This document shows positions 50,157 through 59,384 of a stretch of 64,000 nt of DNA, in pieces. The notes below the pieces were generated by a model, which was not told the origin of the DNA, did not search any database, and saw only the letters and a program-made list of their open reading frames with translations. Positions within the stretch are counted from its first letter, which is position 1. Each line of letters starts with the position of its first letter. The position numbers were made by a program, and so were the translations under genes. Origin of the DNA: Desulfocapsa sp. (GTDB lineage Bacteria > Desulfobacterota > Desulfobulbia > Desulfobulbales > Desulfocapsaceae). Where the stretch lies: contig JAFLJS010000075.1 in assembly GCA_022712895.1 (NCBI GenBank), positions 1-64,000 of the forward strand. Direction: 5' to 3'.

Positions 50157-51215
50157 TTGGGATCTTATTTGTTATTCTATATTTTAAAACGTATTGCGTT
50201 AATGGTTCCCACATTGTTTGGAGTGATGCTCCTGACCTTTGCGGTGACACAGTTTGTCCCTGGCGGCCCTGTCGAGCAGCTACTGTCTGAGATGGAAGGG
50301 TTTGGCAAGGGAGGCGAAGTCGCTGCTGGTACATCCATGTACCGTGGCGGTTCTGGGCTTGATGCTGAGCGTGTCGAAAAATTAAAAAAGCTCTATGGCT
50401 TTGATAAGCCACCATTGACACGTTTTTTGTCAATGATGAAAAATTATCTGGTTTTTGATTTTGGAACGTCCTATTATTATCAGGAATCTGTTGTGAATCT
50501 TGTTATTTCCCGGATGCCTGTCTCCATGTCATTAGGGCTGTGGAGTTTTATCATCGTATACGGAGTCTGTATTCCCCTTGGCATTCACAAGGCGGTACGG
50601 GACGGCTCACGATTTGATATCCTGAGCTCTACTGCTATTCTTATAGGCTACGCAATCCCTGGATTTGTGCTGGCAATTGTTTTAATCGTGCTTTTTGGAG
50701 GCGGCTCCTTCTGGAATCTCTTTCCGCTTAGAGGTATTGTTTCCGATGGCTGGTCAGAGATGGGCACCATGCATAAAATCCTCGATTATCTCTGGCATAT
50801 GGTATTACCTATCCTTTCTGGGGCTGTAGGGAGTCTGGCCGTTATGACCATGCTTACTAAAAACTCATTTTTAGAAGAGATACGCAAACAGTATGTACTC
50901 ACGGCACGTGCCAAAGGCTTGAGTGAACAGCAGGTTTTGTATAAACATGTTTTTCGTAATGGTATTATACCTATTATAACCGGTTTTCCTGGTTATTTTA
51001 TTGCCGCTTTTTTTACTGGAAGTCTGCTTATTGAGACTATATTTTCGCTGGATGGGATGGGGCTTCTTGCCTACCAGTCTGTCTTGAATCGTGATTATCC
51101 TGTTGTCTTGGGTACTCTTTATTTTTTCACTATTATCGGCCTGTTCTCACGTCTCTTGTCAGATTTAAGCTATGTGATGGTTGATCCGAGGATTAGTTTT
51201 GACAGTGCCGAATAG
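50157..51215 (+). CDS. yejB: Peptide-type ABC permease, YejB-like
   Basis: The first of two membrane subunits of an oligopeptide-type ABC importer. The likely start is TTG at 50157 (then GSYLLFYILKRI, as in E. coli YejB); no good ribosome site is visible. VPGGPVEQLLSEMEGFG, the permease loop KNSFLEEIRKQYVLTARAKG and YPVVLGTLYFFTIIGLF identify the family. 352 residues. It overlaps the YejE gene. No solute-binding protein (YejA) or ATPase (YejF) gene adjoins. Confidence 0.87.
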   Translation: MGSYLLFYILKRIALMVPTLFGVMLLTFAVTQFVPGGPVEQLLSEMEGFGKGGEVAAGTSMYRGGSGLDAERVEKLKKLYGFDKPPLTRFLSMMKNYLVFDFGTSYYYQESVVNLVISRMPVSMSLGLWSFIIVYGVCIPLGIHKAVRDGSRFDILSSTAILIGYAIPGFVLAIVLIVLFGGGSFWNLFPLRGIVSDGWSEMGTMHKILDYLWHMVLPILSGAVGSLAVMTMLTKNSFLEEIRKQYVLTARAKGLSEQQVLYKHVFRNGIIPIITGFPGYFIAAFFTGSLLIETIFSLDGMGLLAYQSVLNRDYPVVLGTLYFFTIIGLFSRLLSDLSYVMVDPRISFDSAE

Positions 51216-52245
51216 TAGTCCTGATACTCATATATCTCTGTCTAAAAGACGGTGGCGAAGGTTTTGTCGTAACAGGCGTGGTTTCTATAGTCTGCTCATC
51301 TTTGGTTCGCTCTTTTTCCTCTCCCTGTTTGCTGAAGCTATTTCCAACGATGTACCTTTGCTTGTTGTGTACGAAGGTGAAAACTACTTTCCTCTTTTTG
51401 TAGAGTACCCTGAAACAACGTTTGGTGGAGATTTTGAAACAGAGACAGACTACCTTGATCCTTATATGGCAGAGTTGATGAGCAGCGGGGAGAATAAAGT
51501 TTATTTTCCTGTAAATAAACATAGTTACCAGTCCATTAATTTCGATATCGATGGCCCGGTTCCGTCACCTCCCACCAGAGAAAATATAATGGGGACTGAT
51601 GACCGGGGCCGTGATGTCTTTGCGCGGCTTCTCTATGGGTTTCGCTTGAGTGTGCTTTTCGGATTTGCCCTCACCGCAGTTGGTACCATAGTTGGAATTA
51701 TCTCAGGGGCTGTCCAGGGGTATTTTGGTGGTAGAACGGATCTGTTTTTTCAGCGTTTTATCGAAATCTGGGGTGCCATGCCAGAGTTGTATCTGTTAAT
51801 TATTTTCGCTTCAATTTTTAAGCCCAGTGTTCTGCTTTTGTTAGCACTGCTTTCCCTTTTTAGCTGGATGGGGCTCTCTGATTATGTGCGAGCAGAATTT
51901 CTAAAAGGTAGAAATATGGAATATGTGAAAGCAGCCCGAGCACTTGGTGTTTCCAATGTTACCATAATGTATCGTCATCTTCTGCCAAATGGTATGACAC
52001 CTGTGATTACTTTTCTTCCTTTTCGTATGTCTGCCTCAATCCTTGCTCTCACAAGTCTTGATTTTTTGGGATTGGGAGTGCCTCCTTCAACACCATCTCT
52101 TGGTGAACTCCTGGCGCAGGGTAAAGCAAATATAGATGCATGGTGGCTTTCGCTTTCTACTTTTACTGTTCTTGTCGGTACCCTTGTTCTTCTGATTTTT
52201 ATAGGAGAGGCCTTGCGCGAAACCTTTGACCCAAGAAAAACCTGA
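51199..52245 (+). CDS. yejE: Peptide-type ABC permease, YejE-like
   Basis: The second membrane subunit. A TTG at 51199 with GAGGA at 51188-51192 is the preferred start and overlaps yejB by 17 bp; TTG 51181 or GTG 51205 are alternatives. The family traits are RRGFYSLLIFGSLFFLSLFA, the long periplasmic insert with YPETTFGGDFETETDYLDPY, IMGTDDRGRDVFARLLYGFR, the EAA-like loop AEFLKGRNMEYVKAARALG and LTSLDFLGLGVPPSTPSLGE. It must borrow an ATPase encoded elsewhere. Confidence 0.87.
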   Translation: MTVPNSSPDTHISLSKRRWRRFCRNRRGFYSLLIFGSLFFLSLFAEAISNDVPLLVVYEGENYFPLFVEYPETTFGGDFETETDYLDPYMAELMSSGENKVYFPVNKHSYQSINFDIDGPVPSPPTRENIMGTDDRGRDVFARLLYGFRLSVLFGFALTAVGTIVGIISGAVQGYFGGRTDLFFQRFIEIWGAMPELYLLIIFASIFKPSVLLLLALLSLFSWMGLSDYVRAEFLKGRNMEYVKAARALGVSNVTIMYRHLLPNGMTPVITFLPFRMSASILALTSLDFLGLGVPPSTPSLGELLAQGKANIDAWWLSLSTFTVLVGTLVLLIFIGEALRETFDPRKT

Positions 52246-52341
52246 TTATTTCAGTAAATACTTTTATAGTCCAAATTGGCGTTGCTACACAATTGTTATA
52301 GTTATTACTAATTTTTGCGTAAACGGAATTGTTCTCAGTCA

Positions 52342-52370
52342 TTGACATTCTCTATTTCTGATTTTAGTAT
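52342..52370 (+). promoter_or_regulatory. Promoter of the mla operon
   Basis: TTGACA (52342-52347), a 17-bp spacer and TAGTAT (52365-52370) make a good sigma-70 promoter about 80 bases before the mlaE start. The flanks are AT-rich. Confidence 0.65.
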
Positions 52371-52450
52371 AAAAAATGTTATGGAAATTGGCCAATTACT
52401 TGCCTATTTTAACTCTTATCTTTAAATAAAAACTTTTATAGACAGTCTCT

Positions 52451-53242
52451 ATGCGTACAAACTCTATAAGCAGATTCGGGAATTCCGGAATTTCTGTTAT
52501 CACAGATCTTGGTCGTATGGGAGTGTATCTGCTGAAAATATTTCAGGGTTGTTTTAAATTACCGTTCAGGTTTTCTGAATTTATGCGGCAGATGCATTTT
52601 ATAGGTGTGGGCTCTCTTGTCGTTATCTTTTTCACAGCTGCCTCCACCGGCATGGTGCTGGGCCTACAAGGGTACTATTCCCTGCATAAATTTGGTGCAG
52701 AGGGTATGCTTGGGTCTGCGGTGTCGTTAACGTTGATCATGGAACTTGGACCTGTTTTGACGGCATTGATGGTAGCGGGTAGAGCAGGGTCAGCCATGTG
52801 TGCAGAGCTTGGCATTATGCGGATTTCTGAACAAATTGATGCGTTGGAGTGTATGGCCATTGACCCCTTTCGTTACCTTATCTCGCCAAAGCTCCTGGCA
52901 GCCCTTATCTCTGTTCCTTTACTTACTGTTTTGTTCGACGTTGTTGGCATTGCAGGGGGGTATGTCGCTGGGGTGCATCTGATGGGGGTGAATCCCGGTA
53001 GCTATTTTGAGGGCATGCGGTCAAGTGTAACCAATCATGATATAATCTTAGGGACTGTAAAGTCTTTTGTTTTTGCAATACTTATTGTCTGGATCTGTAC
53101 CGGGCGTGGCTATCTTGTGCACCAGATTCGTGGTGCCGGTTTTGGTGCAGGCAGTGTTTCAAAAGTAACTACCCAGGCAGTTGTTTTGTCTTCGATCTCA
53201 GTTCTTGTTTTTGATTACCTGTTGACGGCTATTTTACTATGA
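52451..53242 (+). CDS. mlaE: Mla lipid transport permease MlaE
   Basis: The inner-membrane permease of the retrograde or anterograde phospholipid transport system that keeps the outer membrane asymmetric. The 263-residue product has the MlaE family core: GMVLGLQGYYSLHKFGAEG, ELGPVLTALMVAGRAGSAMCAELGIM-type sequence, EQIDALECMAIDPFRYLISP and a C-terminal helix. It overlaps mlaF by four bases and heads an operon mlaE-F-D-A-C. Confidence 0.95.
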   Translation: MRTNSISRFGNSGISVITDLGRMGVYLLKIFQGCFKLPFRFSEFMRQMHFIGVGSLVVIFFTAASTGMVLGLQGYYSLHKFGAEGMLGSAVSLTLIMELGPVLTALMVAGRAGSAMCAELGIMRISEQIDALECMAIDPFRYLISPKLLAALISVPLLTVLFDVVGIAGGYVAGVHLMGVNPGSYFEGMRSSVTNHDIILGTVKSFVFAILIVWICTGRGYLVHQIRGAGFGAGSVSKVTTQAVVLSSISVLVFDYLLTAILL

Positions 53243-54024
53243 GTGAAAACGCAATTGTCTTTAAAGACGTGCTCAAATCTTTTGAGAAGGAAGATGGCAG
53301 CAGGCAGATTGTTTTAGATCGAGTTAATTTCGTAATACCTGCAGGAAAAACCACAGTTGTTGCTGGTGGCAGTGGGCAGGGGAAGAGTGTTACGTTAAAG
53401 CTTATACTTGCCCTTATGCAAGCTGACAGCGGTAGCATTATAGTCGGGGGAAAGGATATTACTGGCATACGTGGTGGACGCCTGAAAAAACTGCGGACTC
53501 GCTTTGGTGTGCTTTTTCAGGGGGCGGCCCTTTTCGATTCCATGACAGTCTTTGACAATGTTGCACTGCCTCTTCGTGAGCGAACAAAAAAAACCGAAAT
53601 TGAAATTAAAAAGCAGGTGTTGGAGAGTCTTGATCAACTGGAGTTGCTTGGCCATGAGAATAAGTTTCCAGCACAACTCAGTGGTGGCATGAAAAAAAGA
53701 GCGGGTCTTGCAAGGGCCTTGCAACTGCAACCGGAAATAATGCTTTTTGATGAACCCACAACAGGTCTTGATCCGGTCATGACCCAGGAAATCTATCAGC
53801 TTTTTGCAAGAACACAGAAGCTGGTTGGTTATACCTCAATCATTGTGAGTCATGATATCCCCAAAATTTTCAATCTCGCGGATCAAGTTATAGTGTTAAA
53901 TAATGGAGTGATGGATGTCTTTCCGTCGCCTGAAGAAATACAATGGTCGCAAAAAACCCATATTAAAAATTTTGTACAAACAACTATGGGTGAAATTTAT
54001 CAGAGTCATTTGGTGGAGAAATGA
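53239..54024 (+). CDS. mlaF: Mla lipid transport ATPase MlaF
   Basis: The ATPase of the MlaEFD complex. The 261-residue product carries Walker A GGSGQGKS, Q-loop FGVLFQGAALFDSMTV, signature LSGGMKKRAGLARALQ, Walker B IMLFDEPTTGLDP and switch His in IIVSHDIPK. The FQGAALFDS and GGMKKR forms are typical of MlaF. It overlaps both neighbours by four bases. Confidence 0.95.
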   Translation: MSENAIVFKDVLKSFEKEDGSRQIVLDRVNFVIPAGKTTVVAGGSGQGKSVTLKLILALMQADSGSIIVGGKDITGIRGGRLKKLRTRFGVLFQGAALFDSMTVFDNVALPLRERTKKTEIEIKKQVLESLDQLELLGHENKFPAQLSGGMKKRAGLARALQLQPEIMLFDEPTTGLDPVMTQEIYQLFARTQKLVGYTSIIVSHDIPKIFNLADQVIVLNNGVMDVFPSPEEIQWSQKTHIKNFVQTTMGEIYQSHLVEK

Positions 54025-54467
54025 AAAACAGCATAGAGTTTATGGTCGGTTTTTTTATGATTGCCGGTTTTCTGGCCTTTGGCTACTTGGCTCTGCAGCT
54101 TGGTGAAGTCGCACTATTTTCTGACAGCAAAAACTACACCGTAGTTGCCCAGTTTGATAATATTGCAGGGGTTAAGAAAGGCGCTTCTGTGCAGGTTGCC
54201 GGTGTGGCTGTCGGGCAGGTTGGTAAAATATGGCTCGACGAAGACAGTTATGCAAATGTCGCCTTGCTTGTTGAGAAAGGTTTGCAGCTCCCCATCGATT
54301 CCACAGCTTCTGTGAAATCACAGGGGTTGATTGGGGACAAGTTTATTGCACTGAGTGTTGGTGGTGAAGAAGAGTTGTTTAAAGATGGTGGTCTGTTAAC
54401 CGATACTGAATCTTCCGTTGATATTGAGTCGTTAATTAGTAAGTTTGCCTTTGGTAGTGTGGAGTAG
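54021..54467 (+). CDS. mlaD: Mla MCE-domain protein MlaD
   Basis: A 148-residue protein anchored by an N-terminal helix (FMVGFFMIAGFLAFGYLAL), followed by one MCE domain: YTVVAQFDNIAGVKKGASVQ, VAGVAVGQVGKI, STASVKSQGLIGDKFIALS. MlaD forms a hexameric ring on MlaFE that holds lipid. Length matches the short single-MCE form. Confidence 0.94.
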   Translation: MKNSIEFMVGFFMIAGFLAFGYLALQLGEVALFSDSKNYTVVAQFDNIAGVKKGASVQVAGVAVGQVGKIWLDEDSYANVALLVEKGLQLPIDSTASVKSQGLIGDKFIALSVGGEEELFKDGGLLTDTESSVDIESLISKFAFGSVE

Positions 54468-54490
54468 GGTTAAGCCAGGTAACGCAAACG

Positions 54491-55333
54491 ATGAAATATT
54501 TTATTCACATTTTACTGTTTTTTACGCTGACTGGCTGTGCCGGAAATATACCAGGCGATGATCTTGCGTCTGTCGATCCCACAGGAGAGAGTGTAAATAT
54601 AAAAGAAGTATCCGACACCGACTCATTTCTTGATGATGATTTCGATGACCTGGATGATTTTGATGATTTCGGCGGAGAAGTGGCAGATCTTCCCAGTTAT
54701 TCAGATCCTCTTGAACCGATGAATCGTCTGTTTTTTAGTTTTAACGATAAGCTTTACTACTGGCTTTTAAAGCCTGTCAGCAATACATACTCTGCCATAC
54801 TGCCTTTTGATATTCGGTTGAGTATTGGGAATTTCGTCAATAACATTGCGGCTCCCATACGTTTGTTGAATAATTTGCTACAATGGAAACTTGAAGAGTC
54901 CGGCATTGTTATCTCGCGGTTCGTGATAAACAGTACTCTTGGTGTCTACGGGTTTGGAGACCCTGCCTTTAGAGAGTTTGGGCTTGAGCCCAAACCTGAA
55001 GATTTTGGCCAGACATTAGGGGTGTGGGGGGTTGGTGAAGGTATTTATTTCTGCTGGCCAATACTCGGACCCTCGAACGTGCGTGATACTATAGGGTTTG
55101 CAGCTGACGCCTATAGTCATCCCATGGTCTATTATGTTGATGAGCTTGCTGTGAGCGCAGGATATTATGTGGCTAGCAGAGTTAATTTACTTTCTCTGAA
55201 TCCCGACGTGTATGAAGACTTAAAAAAATATTCTCTTGATCCGTATGTTTCCATGCGACAGGTTTATCTGGATTACAGGAGAGGTAAGATTGCTGATAAA
55301 GTGATGTTGCAAAAGACCGACAATCAACTGTGA
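54491..55333 (+). CDS. mlaA: Outer-membrane lipoprotein MlaA (VacJ)
   Basis: The outer-membrane component that extracts mislocalised phospholipid. Signal peptide with lipobox LTGC (residue 16). A very acidic linker of Asp-rich sequence (residues 45-60) precedes the conserved domain: SDPLEPMNRLFFSFND, PFDIRLSIGNFVNNIAAPIR, GVYGFGDPAFREFGLEPKPE, DFGQTLGVWGVGEG, GPSNVRDTIG. 280 residues, within the family range. The acidic linker is unusual in density and could bind divalent cations. Confidence 0.93.
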   Translation: MKYFIHILLFFTLTGCAGNIPGDDLASVDPTGESVNIKEVSDTDSFLDDDFDDLDDFDDFGGEVADLPSYSDPLEPMNRLFFSFNDKLYYWLLKPVSNTYSAILPFDIRLSIGNFVNNIAAPIRLLNNLLQWKLEESGIVISRFVINSTLGVYGFGDPAFREFGLEPKPEDFGQTLGVWGVGEGIYFCWPILGPSNVRDTIGFAADAYSHPMVYYVDELAVSAGYYVASRVNLLSLNPDVYEDLKKYSLDPYVSMRQVYLDYRRGKIADKVMLQKTDNQL

Positions 55334-55372
55334 TTTAGGTGTTTGTTTTACTCTATTACTGAGAAAGGCGTG

Positions 55373-56017
55373 ATGGTAAGTATGATGAAATCTATGGAAA
55401 AATATAAATGTATACTCTTTGTCACATTGTTTATGGTGTTTTCTTGTTGTGTACTCTCTACGGCAGCACTTGCCATAAGCCCAACCGATGAATTACGACC
55501 TACCCTGGATGGGATTGTTGAAATTATAACTAATCCCGTCTACGCTGGAGTCGAAAACAAAGAGCTGCGGCGAGAAAAGATTATGATCATTGCAAAGCGT
55601 GGCTTTGATTTTGGGACAATGTCTAAACTGGTTCTCGGCAAAACCTATCGTAAACTTGACGAGCAACAGCGTGCATATTTTGAGGAACTGTTCACAAAAT
55701 TGCTGGAAAACGCATATATCGGAAAGCTGGAAAGCTATACGAGTCAAGTTACAAGGTATGCGGGGGAGCGGATCAAAGGGAAAAAAGCTGAAGTTAGTAC
55801 TCAGGTAGAAAATAAAGGTGTTACCCTGCCTGTTAGTTACATTATGCTCCAAAATGAAAGTGGTTGGCAGGTTTATGATATTAAAATAGAAGGTGTTCGT
55901 CTCCTGCGTAACTACAAGGCCCAGTTCAAATCAATCTTGCGAAAAGATAAGTTTGAAGGTCTGGTGAAAATTCTTGAAAAAAAGAATGCGAGTTTTACCA
56001 AGGAAGGGAGTTCATAG
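55373..56017 (+). CDS. mlaC: Periplasmic lipid-binding protein MlaC
   Basis: It shuttles phospholipid between MlaA and MlaFEDB. The start at 55373 has AAGG in front; a TTG at 55343 is also open. A signal peptide ends near CCVLSTAALA. The MlaC/Ttg2 domain reads RGFDFGTMSKLVLGKTYRKL, YFEELFTKLLENAYIGKLE and GWQVYDIKIEGVRLLRNYKA. The operon lacks mlaB, the STAS subunit. Confidence 0.9.
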   Translation: MVSMMKSMEKYKCILFVTLFMVFSCCVLSTAALAISPTDELRPTLDGIVEIITNPVYAGVENKELRREKIMIIAKRGFDFGTMSKLVLGKTYRKLDEQQRAYFEELFTKLLENAYIGKLESYTSQVTRYAGERIKGKKAEVSTQVENKGVTLPVSYIMLQNESGWQVYDIKIEGVRLLRNYKAQFKSILRKDKFEGLVKILEKKNASFTKEGSS

Positions 56018-56421
56018 TGGATGAGCGTGACTGGCAGTCTGTTTATTCGTTCTGTTCAGTAAAGAGCCTCCCTGCTGGACATGTGTTGTTTGACTATGGC
56101 GAGCCAGGGGAAGCGCTTTATTTTATACAGAGCGGTCGTCTGGCGGTACATAAATTCACAGGATTTCAAAAGAAGATGCAGGTGGTTGCTCTTCTTGATC
56201 AGGGGAGTGTCGCAGGGGAAGCAACCTTGCTGGATAATCATTGCCATAAAACAAAAGTAATAGCGATAGAAGACTCAGAGTTGTTGTATTTGAGTGTGCA
56301 AAAATATCAAAAGCTACAGAAGGAACAGTCTGATCTTGCTTTTCGTCTTCTAGCGTATCTTTTCAGTATAACAAGCTTACGTCTTGAGAAAACCTCTGAA
56401 CGGCTTGCGCAAATCCTATAA
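56017..56421 (+). CDS. Cyclic-nucleotide-binding-fold protein
   Basis: A 134-residue single-domain CNB (cNMP-binding) fold: VKSLPAGHVLFDYGEPGEAL, YFIQSGRLAVHK, ALLDQGSVAGEATLLDNHCH. The phosphate-binding cassette (GEATLLDNHCHKTKV) lacks the Arg that normally binds the cyclic phosphate, so it may not bind cNMP. There is no DNA-binding domain. GTG 56017 overlaps the mlaC stop by one base and GGGAG precedes it, so it is translated from the mla operon. It could be a regulatory partner of the Mla complex, perhaps in place of MlaB; this is speculation. Confidence 0.8.
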   Translation: MDERDWQSVYSFCSVKSLPAGHVLFDYGEPGEALYFIQSGRLAVHKFTGFQKKMQVVALLDQGSVAGEATLLDNHCHKTKVIAIEDSELLYLSVQKYQKLQKEQSDLAFRLLAYLFSITSLRLEKTSERLAQIL

Positions 56422-56549
56422 AATTATCCCTTTATTTCATGCGTTTTCCAAATAATTCTATCTATGAAATATTTTTCTGGCCATTATTTCAGAAATTGAG
56501 TAAATTTACCAGTTTTGTTTAATGGTCTGTTAGTTTTGCTGGAGAGTAT

Positions 56550-57062
56550 GTGAAGATTTTACTTGCTGATATTGTCGGAAAAAGAGAACAGTACGACTTT
56601 GTAGAATTAATTGATTCTCGCCTGCATGATTTCAGGCTGGAAGGGCCAGTTAAGGCAGGTTTACTTGCCAGACAGCAAAGTAAGAAGGTGTATACACTTT
56701 CTGGTTGGTTACAAGCATCTGCTAAGGTTGAATGCGACCGATGTGCTAAATCGATTTCCTTGCGTATTGACAGGGACTTTCGCTATGTTATAGACCTTAG
56801 TGAAGAGCCTGAAAGTGATGCAGAACATCAGTGTAGTGATGAAGAGTGTGAAGTACTACACCTTGAAGAAGCAGCTATTGACAGCGAAGTCATTGTTGCT
56901 GAACAGCTAGCGCTTGCCATACCTGTACAACGATTGTGTGACGATTCATGCAAAGGACTTTGTAGGGAGTGTGGCATTAATTTAAATGAAAAGAAGTGTA
57001 AGTGTGGGGAGAGCAATTCAAACTCGCCCTTTGCTATATTAAAAACGTTACAACAAAAATAG
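56550..57062 (+). CDS. yceD: DUF177 (YceD) family protein
   Basis: YceD is encoded just before rpmF in most bacteria and is linked to 23S rRNA accumulation or ribosome assembly. GTG 56550 follows GGAG. The 170-residue product has zinc-binding-like pairs CDRCAKSI and CRECGINLNEKKCKC, with VAEQLALAIPVQRLCDDSC between. It is the first gene of the conserved yceD-rpmF-plsX-fabH operon. Confidence 0.9.
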   Translation: MKILLADIVGKREQYDFVELIDSRLHDFRLEGPVKAGLLARQQSKKVYTLSGWLQASAKVECDRCAKSISLRIDRDFRYVIDLSEEPESDAEHQCSDEECEVLHLEEAAIDSEVIVAEQLALAIPVQRLCDDSCKGLCRECGINLNEKKCKCGESNSNSPFAILKTLQQK

Positions 57063-57107
57063 ATTATTTACGCTGCCAGAGGGCAGTATAGTTATCGGAG
57101 GTTTATC

Positions 57108-57296
57108 ATGGCTGTACCTAAAAGAAGACATTCTCGTTCCCGTACCCGTAAAAGAAGATCACATGACGCCCTGAGTGCACCAGGAATTAATGTTTGTAAA
57201 GAGTGCGGAGAACCTAAAATGCCTCATCGTATCTGTCCCAGTTGCGGTATGTATAAGGGACGTTCCGTGTATAGTCTGGATGCTGAATTAGAGTAG
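57108..57296 (+). CDS. rpmF: 50S ribosomal protein L32
   Basis: A 62-residue ribosomal protein: [18 protein letters not shown] at the start and zinc-ribbon [18 protein letters not shown] with four Cys, so this is the zinc-binding form. AGGT lies ahead of the ATG. It couples ribosome and lipid synthesis genes in one transcript, as is widespread. Confidence 0.97.
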   Translation: MAVPKRRHSRSRTRKRRSHDALSAPGINVCKECGEPKMPHRICPSCGMYKGRSVYSLDAELE

Positions 57297-57305
57297 GGTT
57301 TACCA

Positions 57306-58325
57306 GTGCGAATTGCCTTGGATGCCATGGGGGGCGATTATGGCCCCGAAGAGCTGATAGCCGGGGCAATACTTGCTCTAGAAGAAACAGAACTTGAGTT
57401 GACCCTGGTTGGGGATGAGTCTGCAATCGGGGTCTGTCTTGAGAAGCTAAATCCTGTAGATCCCGTTATGGAACGGATACAGGTTCTTCATACCACAGAA
57501 GTCGTTGAAATGGGGGAGTCCCCCGTTGACGCCATCCGTAAAAAGAAGAATTCTTCGGTTATGCTTGCCTTTGATCTAGTTAAAAAAGGTGAGGCTGCCG
57601 CTGCTGTGAGTGCCGGAAATTCCGGGGCGACACTTGCTGCCGGTATCCGAAAACTTGGACGCATTAAAAACATATCCCGTCCTGGGATCGCAAGTGTCTT
57701 TCCTACTTTAAAAAAACCAGTTGTCATGATGGACGTTGGGGCTAATGTTGATTGTCGGCCGCAACATCTTTTTCAGTTTGCTCTGATGGCATCCGCTTTT
57801 TCCAGTGTTTATGATATGGAGGTTCCCCGTGTTGGTATCCTCTCCATTGGTGAAGAGACAGGGAAGGGGAACCAGCTTGTGAAAGAAACATTCAGCCTCT
57901 TAGAGCAAAGTTCTCTGAACTTTATCGGAAATGTTGAAGGGCGCGATATCTTCCAGGGAAACGTGGATGTTATTGTTTGTGACGGTTTTGTCGGTAATAT
58001 CTGTTTGAAGGTAAGTGAAGGGCTTGTTGAAGCTTCAACTCAAATGCTCCGTGAAGGGATTATGTCTTCCTCTATTGCCAAACTCGGTTATTTGCTGGCA
58101 CGTCCAGTATTTCGGCGGATAAAAAAACGTGTCGATTATGCAGAATATGGTGGTGCTCCGTTACTTGGTCTTGATGGAACCGGTATAATTTGTCATGGCA
58201 AGTCCAGTTCAGTGGCCATTAAAAATGCCATCCTTGTGGCGCAACAGACTGTGAAAAATCAGGTGAATAAAAAAATAATTGCCAGTCTTGCAGAGAATGC
58301 TGTGGCACCGAAGGTGGATGTCTGA
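57306..58325 (+). CDS. plsX: Phosphate acyltransferase PlsX
   Basis: It makes acyl-phosphate from acyl-ACP for phospholipid synthesis. GTG 57306 gives 339 residues starting RIALDAMGGDYGPEELIAGA. Further motifs: SAGNSGATLAAGIRKLGRI, VMMDVGANVDCRPQHLFQFA, GFVGNICLKVSEGL, YGGAPLLGLDG. The stop overlaps the fabH start by one base (TGATG). Confidence 0.96.
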   Translation: MRIALDAMGGDYGPEELIAGAILALEETELELTLVGDESAIGVCLEKLNPVDPVMERIQVLHTTEVVEMGESPVDAIRKKKNSSVMLAFDLVKKGEAAAAVSAGNSGATLAAGIRKLGRIKNISRPGIASVFPTLKKPVVMMDVGANVDCRPQHLFQFALMASAFSSVYDMEVPRVGILSIGEETGKGNQLVKETFSLLEQSSLNFIGNVEGRDIFQGNVDVIVCDGFVGNICLKVSEGLVEASTQMLREGIMSSSIAKLGYLLARPVFRRIKKRVDYAEYGGAPLLGLDGTGIICHGKSSSVAIKNAILVAQQTVKNQVNKKIIASLAENAVAPKVDV

Positions 58326-59299
58326 TGGGCGCTGTTATTATAGGTACGGGCTCATGTCTGCCCAAACGAGTTCTCTCGAACCATGATCTTGAGAAAATGG
58401 TCGAAACCAACGATGAATGGATTCGAAGCCGAACAGGTATCTCCACCAGAAGAATTAGTGGAGCAGGTGAGGAGACATACAGGCTTGCGACCAGTGCCGC
58501 TAGAAAAGCTATGGAAATGGCCCAGGTTACTGCTGATGAGATAGACCTTATCATCGTCGCTACAATGACATCCCATATGGTGATGCCATCCTGTGCCTGC
58601 TTTGTGCAAAAAGAAATTGGCGCCAATAATGCTTTTGCCTGGGATTTAAATGCAGCGTGCTCCGGGTTTCTGTACAGTCTTGATACCGCTGCAAAACATG
58701 TTCTTGTGGATCAGGATAAAACCATACTGGTTATTGGCGCAGAAACGCTCTCAAGCAGAACTAACTGGGAAGACAGGAACACCTGCATTCTTTTTGGTGA
58801 TGGTGCGGGAGCTGCCGTATTTCGCTATGAAGATAATGATCGTGGTGTTATAGGAACACAATTGTTTTCAGATGGCTCTCTTTGGAAACTCTTATATCTG
58901 CATAGTTCCCCCTCTTGTAATCCAGAAATTTTACAACCTGATAATCCCGGACCGTATATGCTGATGGCTGGCCAGGAAGTGTTTAAGCACGCTGTTAGGG
59001 CTATGGAAAAGGCGGTAAAAAAACTCCTGGAAAAAGAAAATGTATCCGTTGACGATATTTCCCTTATGATTCCTCATCAGGCAAATATTCGAATCTTGAA
59101 AAAACTGATGTCGCGACTTGGTATTAGTCAGGAAAAAGTATTCATAAACGTACAGAAATATGGTAATACATCGGCGGCTTCCATTCCCATAGCCCTCGAT
59201 GAGGCAAATCGGGAAGGGTTGCTGAAAAAGGGTGATATAGTTTTACTCTGTTCCTTTGGTGGAGGTTTTACCTGGGGAGCAGGTTTGTTAAAATGGTAA
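58325..59299 (+). CDS. fabH: 3-oxoacyl-ACP synthase III
   Basis: The condensing enzyme that starts fatty acid synthesis from acyl-CoA and malonyl-ACP. The 324-residue product has the triad Cys112 in DLNAACSGFLYSL, His in IPHQANIRILKKL and Asn in YGNTSAASIPIAL, plus the C-terminal FGGGFTWGAGLLKW. A weak hairpin (TTCCAC, GTGGAA) follows in the 85-bp gap before the dehydrogenase gene. Confidence 0.96.
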   Translation: MGAVIIGTGSCLPKRVLSNHDLEKMVETNDEWIRSRTGISTRRISGAGEETYRLATSAARKAMEMAQVTADEIDLIIVATMTSHMVMPSCACFVQKEIGANNAFAWDLNAACSGFLYSLDTAAKHVLVDQDKTILVIGAETLSSRTNWEDRNTCILFGDGAGAAVFRYEDNDRGVIGTQLFSDGSLWKLLYLHSSPSCNPEILQPDNPGPYMLMAGQEVFKHAVRAMEKAVKKLLEKENVSVDDISLMIPHQANIRILKKLMSRLGISQEKVFINVQKYGNTSAASIPIALDEANREGLLKKGDIVLLCSFGGGFTWGAGLLKW

Positions 59300-59384
59300 T
59301 ATGAGAGACACTGCTTCCACTATTCTGGTGGAACATGTCTTGAATAATTTTGTTGTGACCTGAACAGTACATACTGGAGATCAA

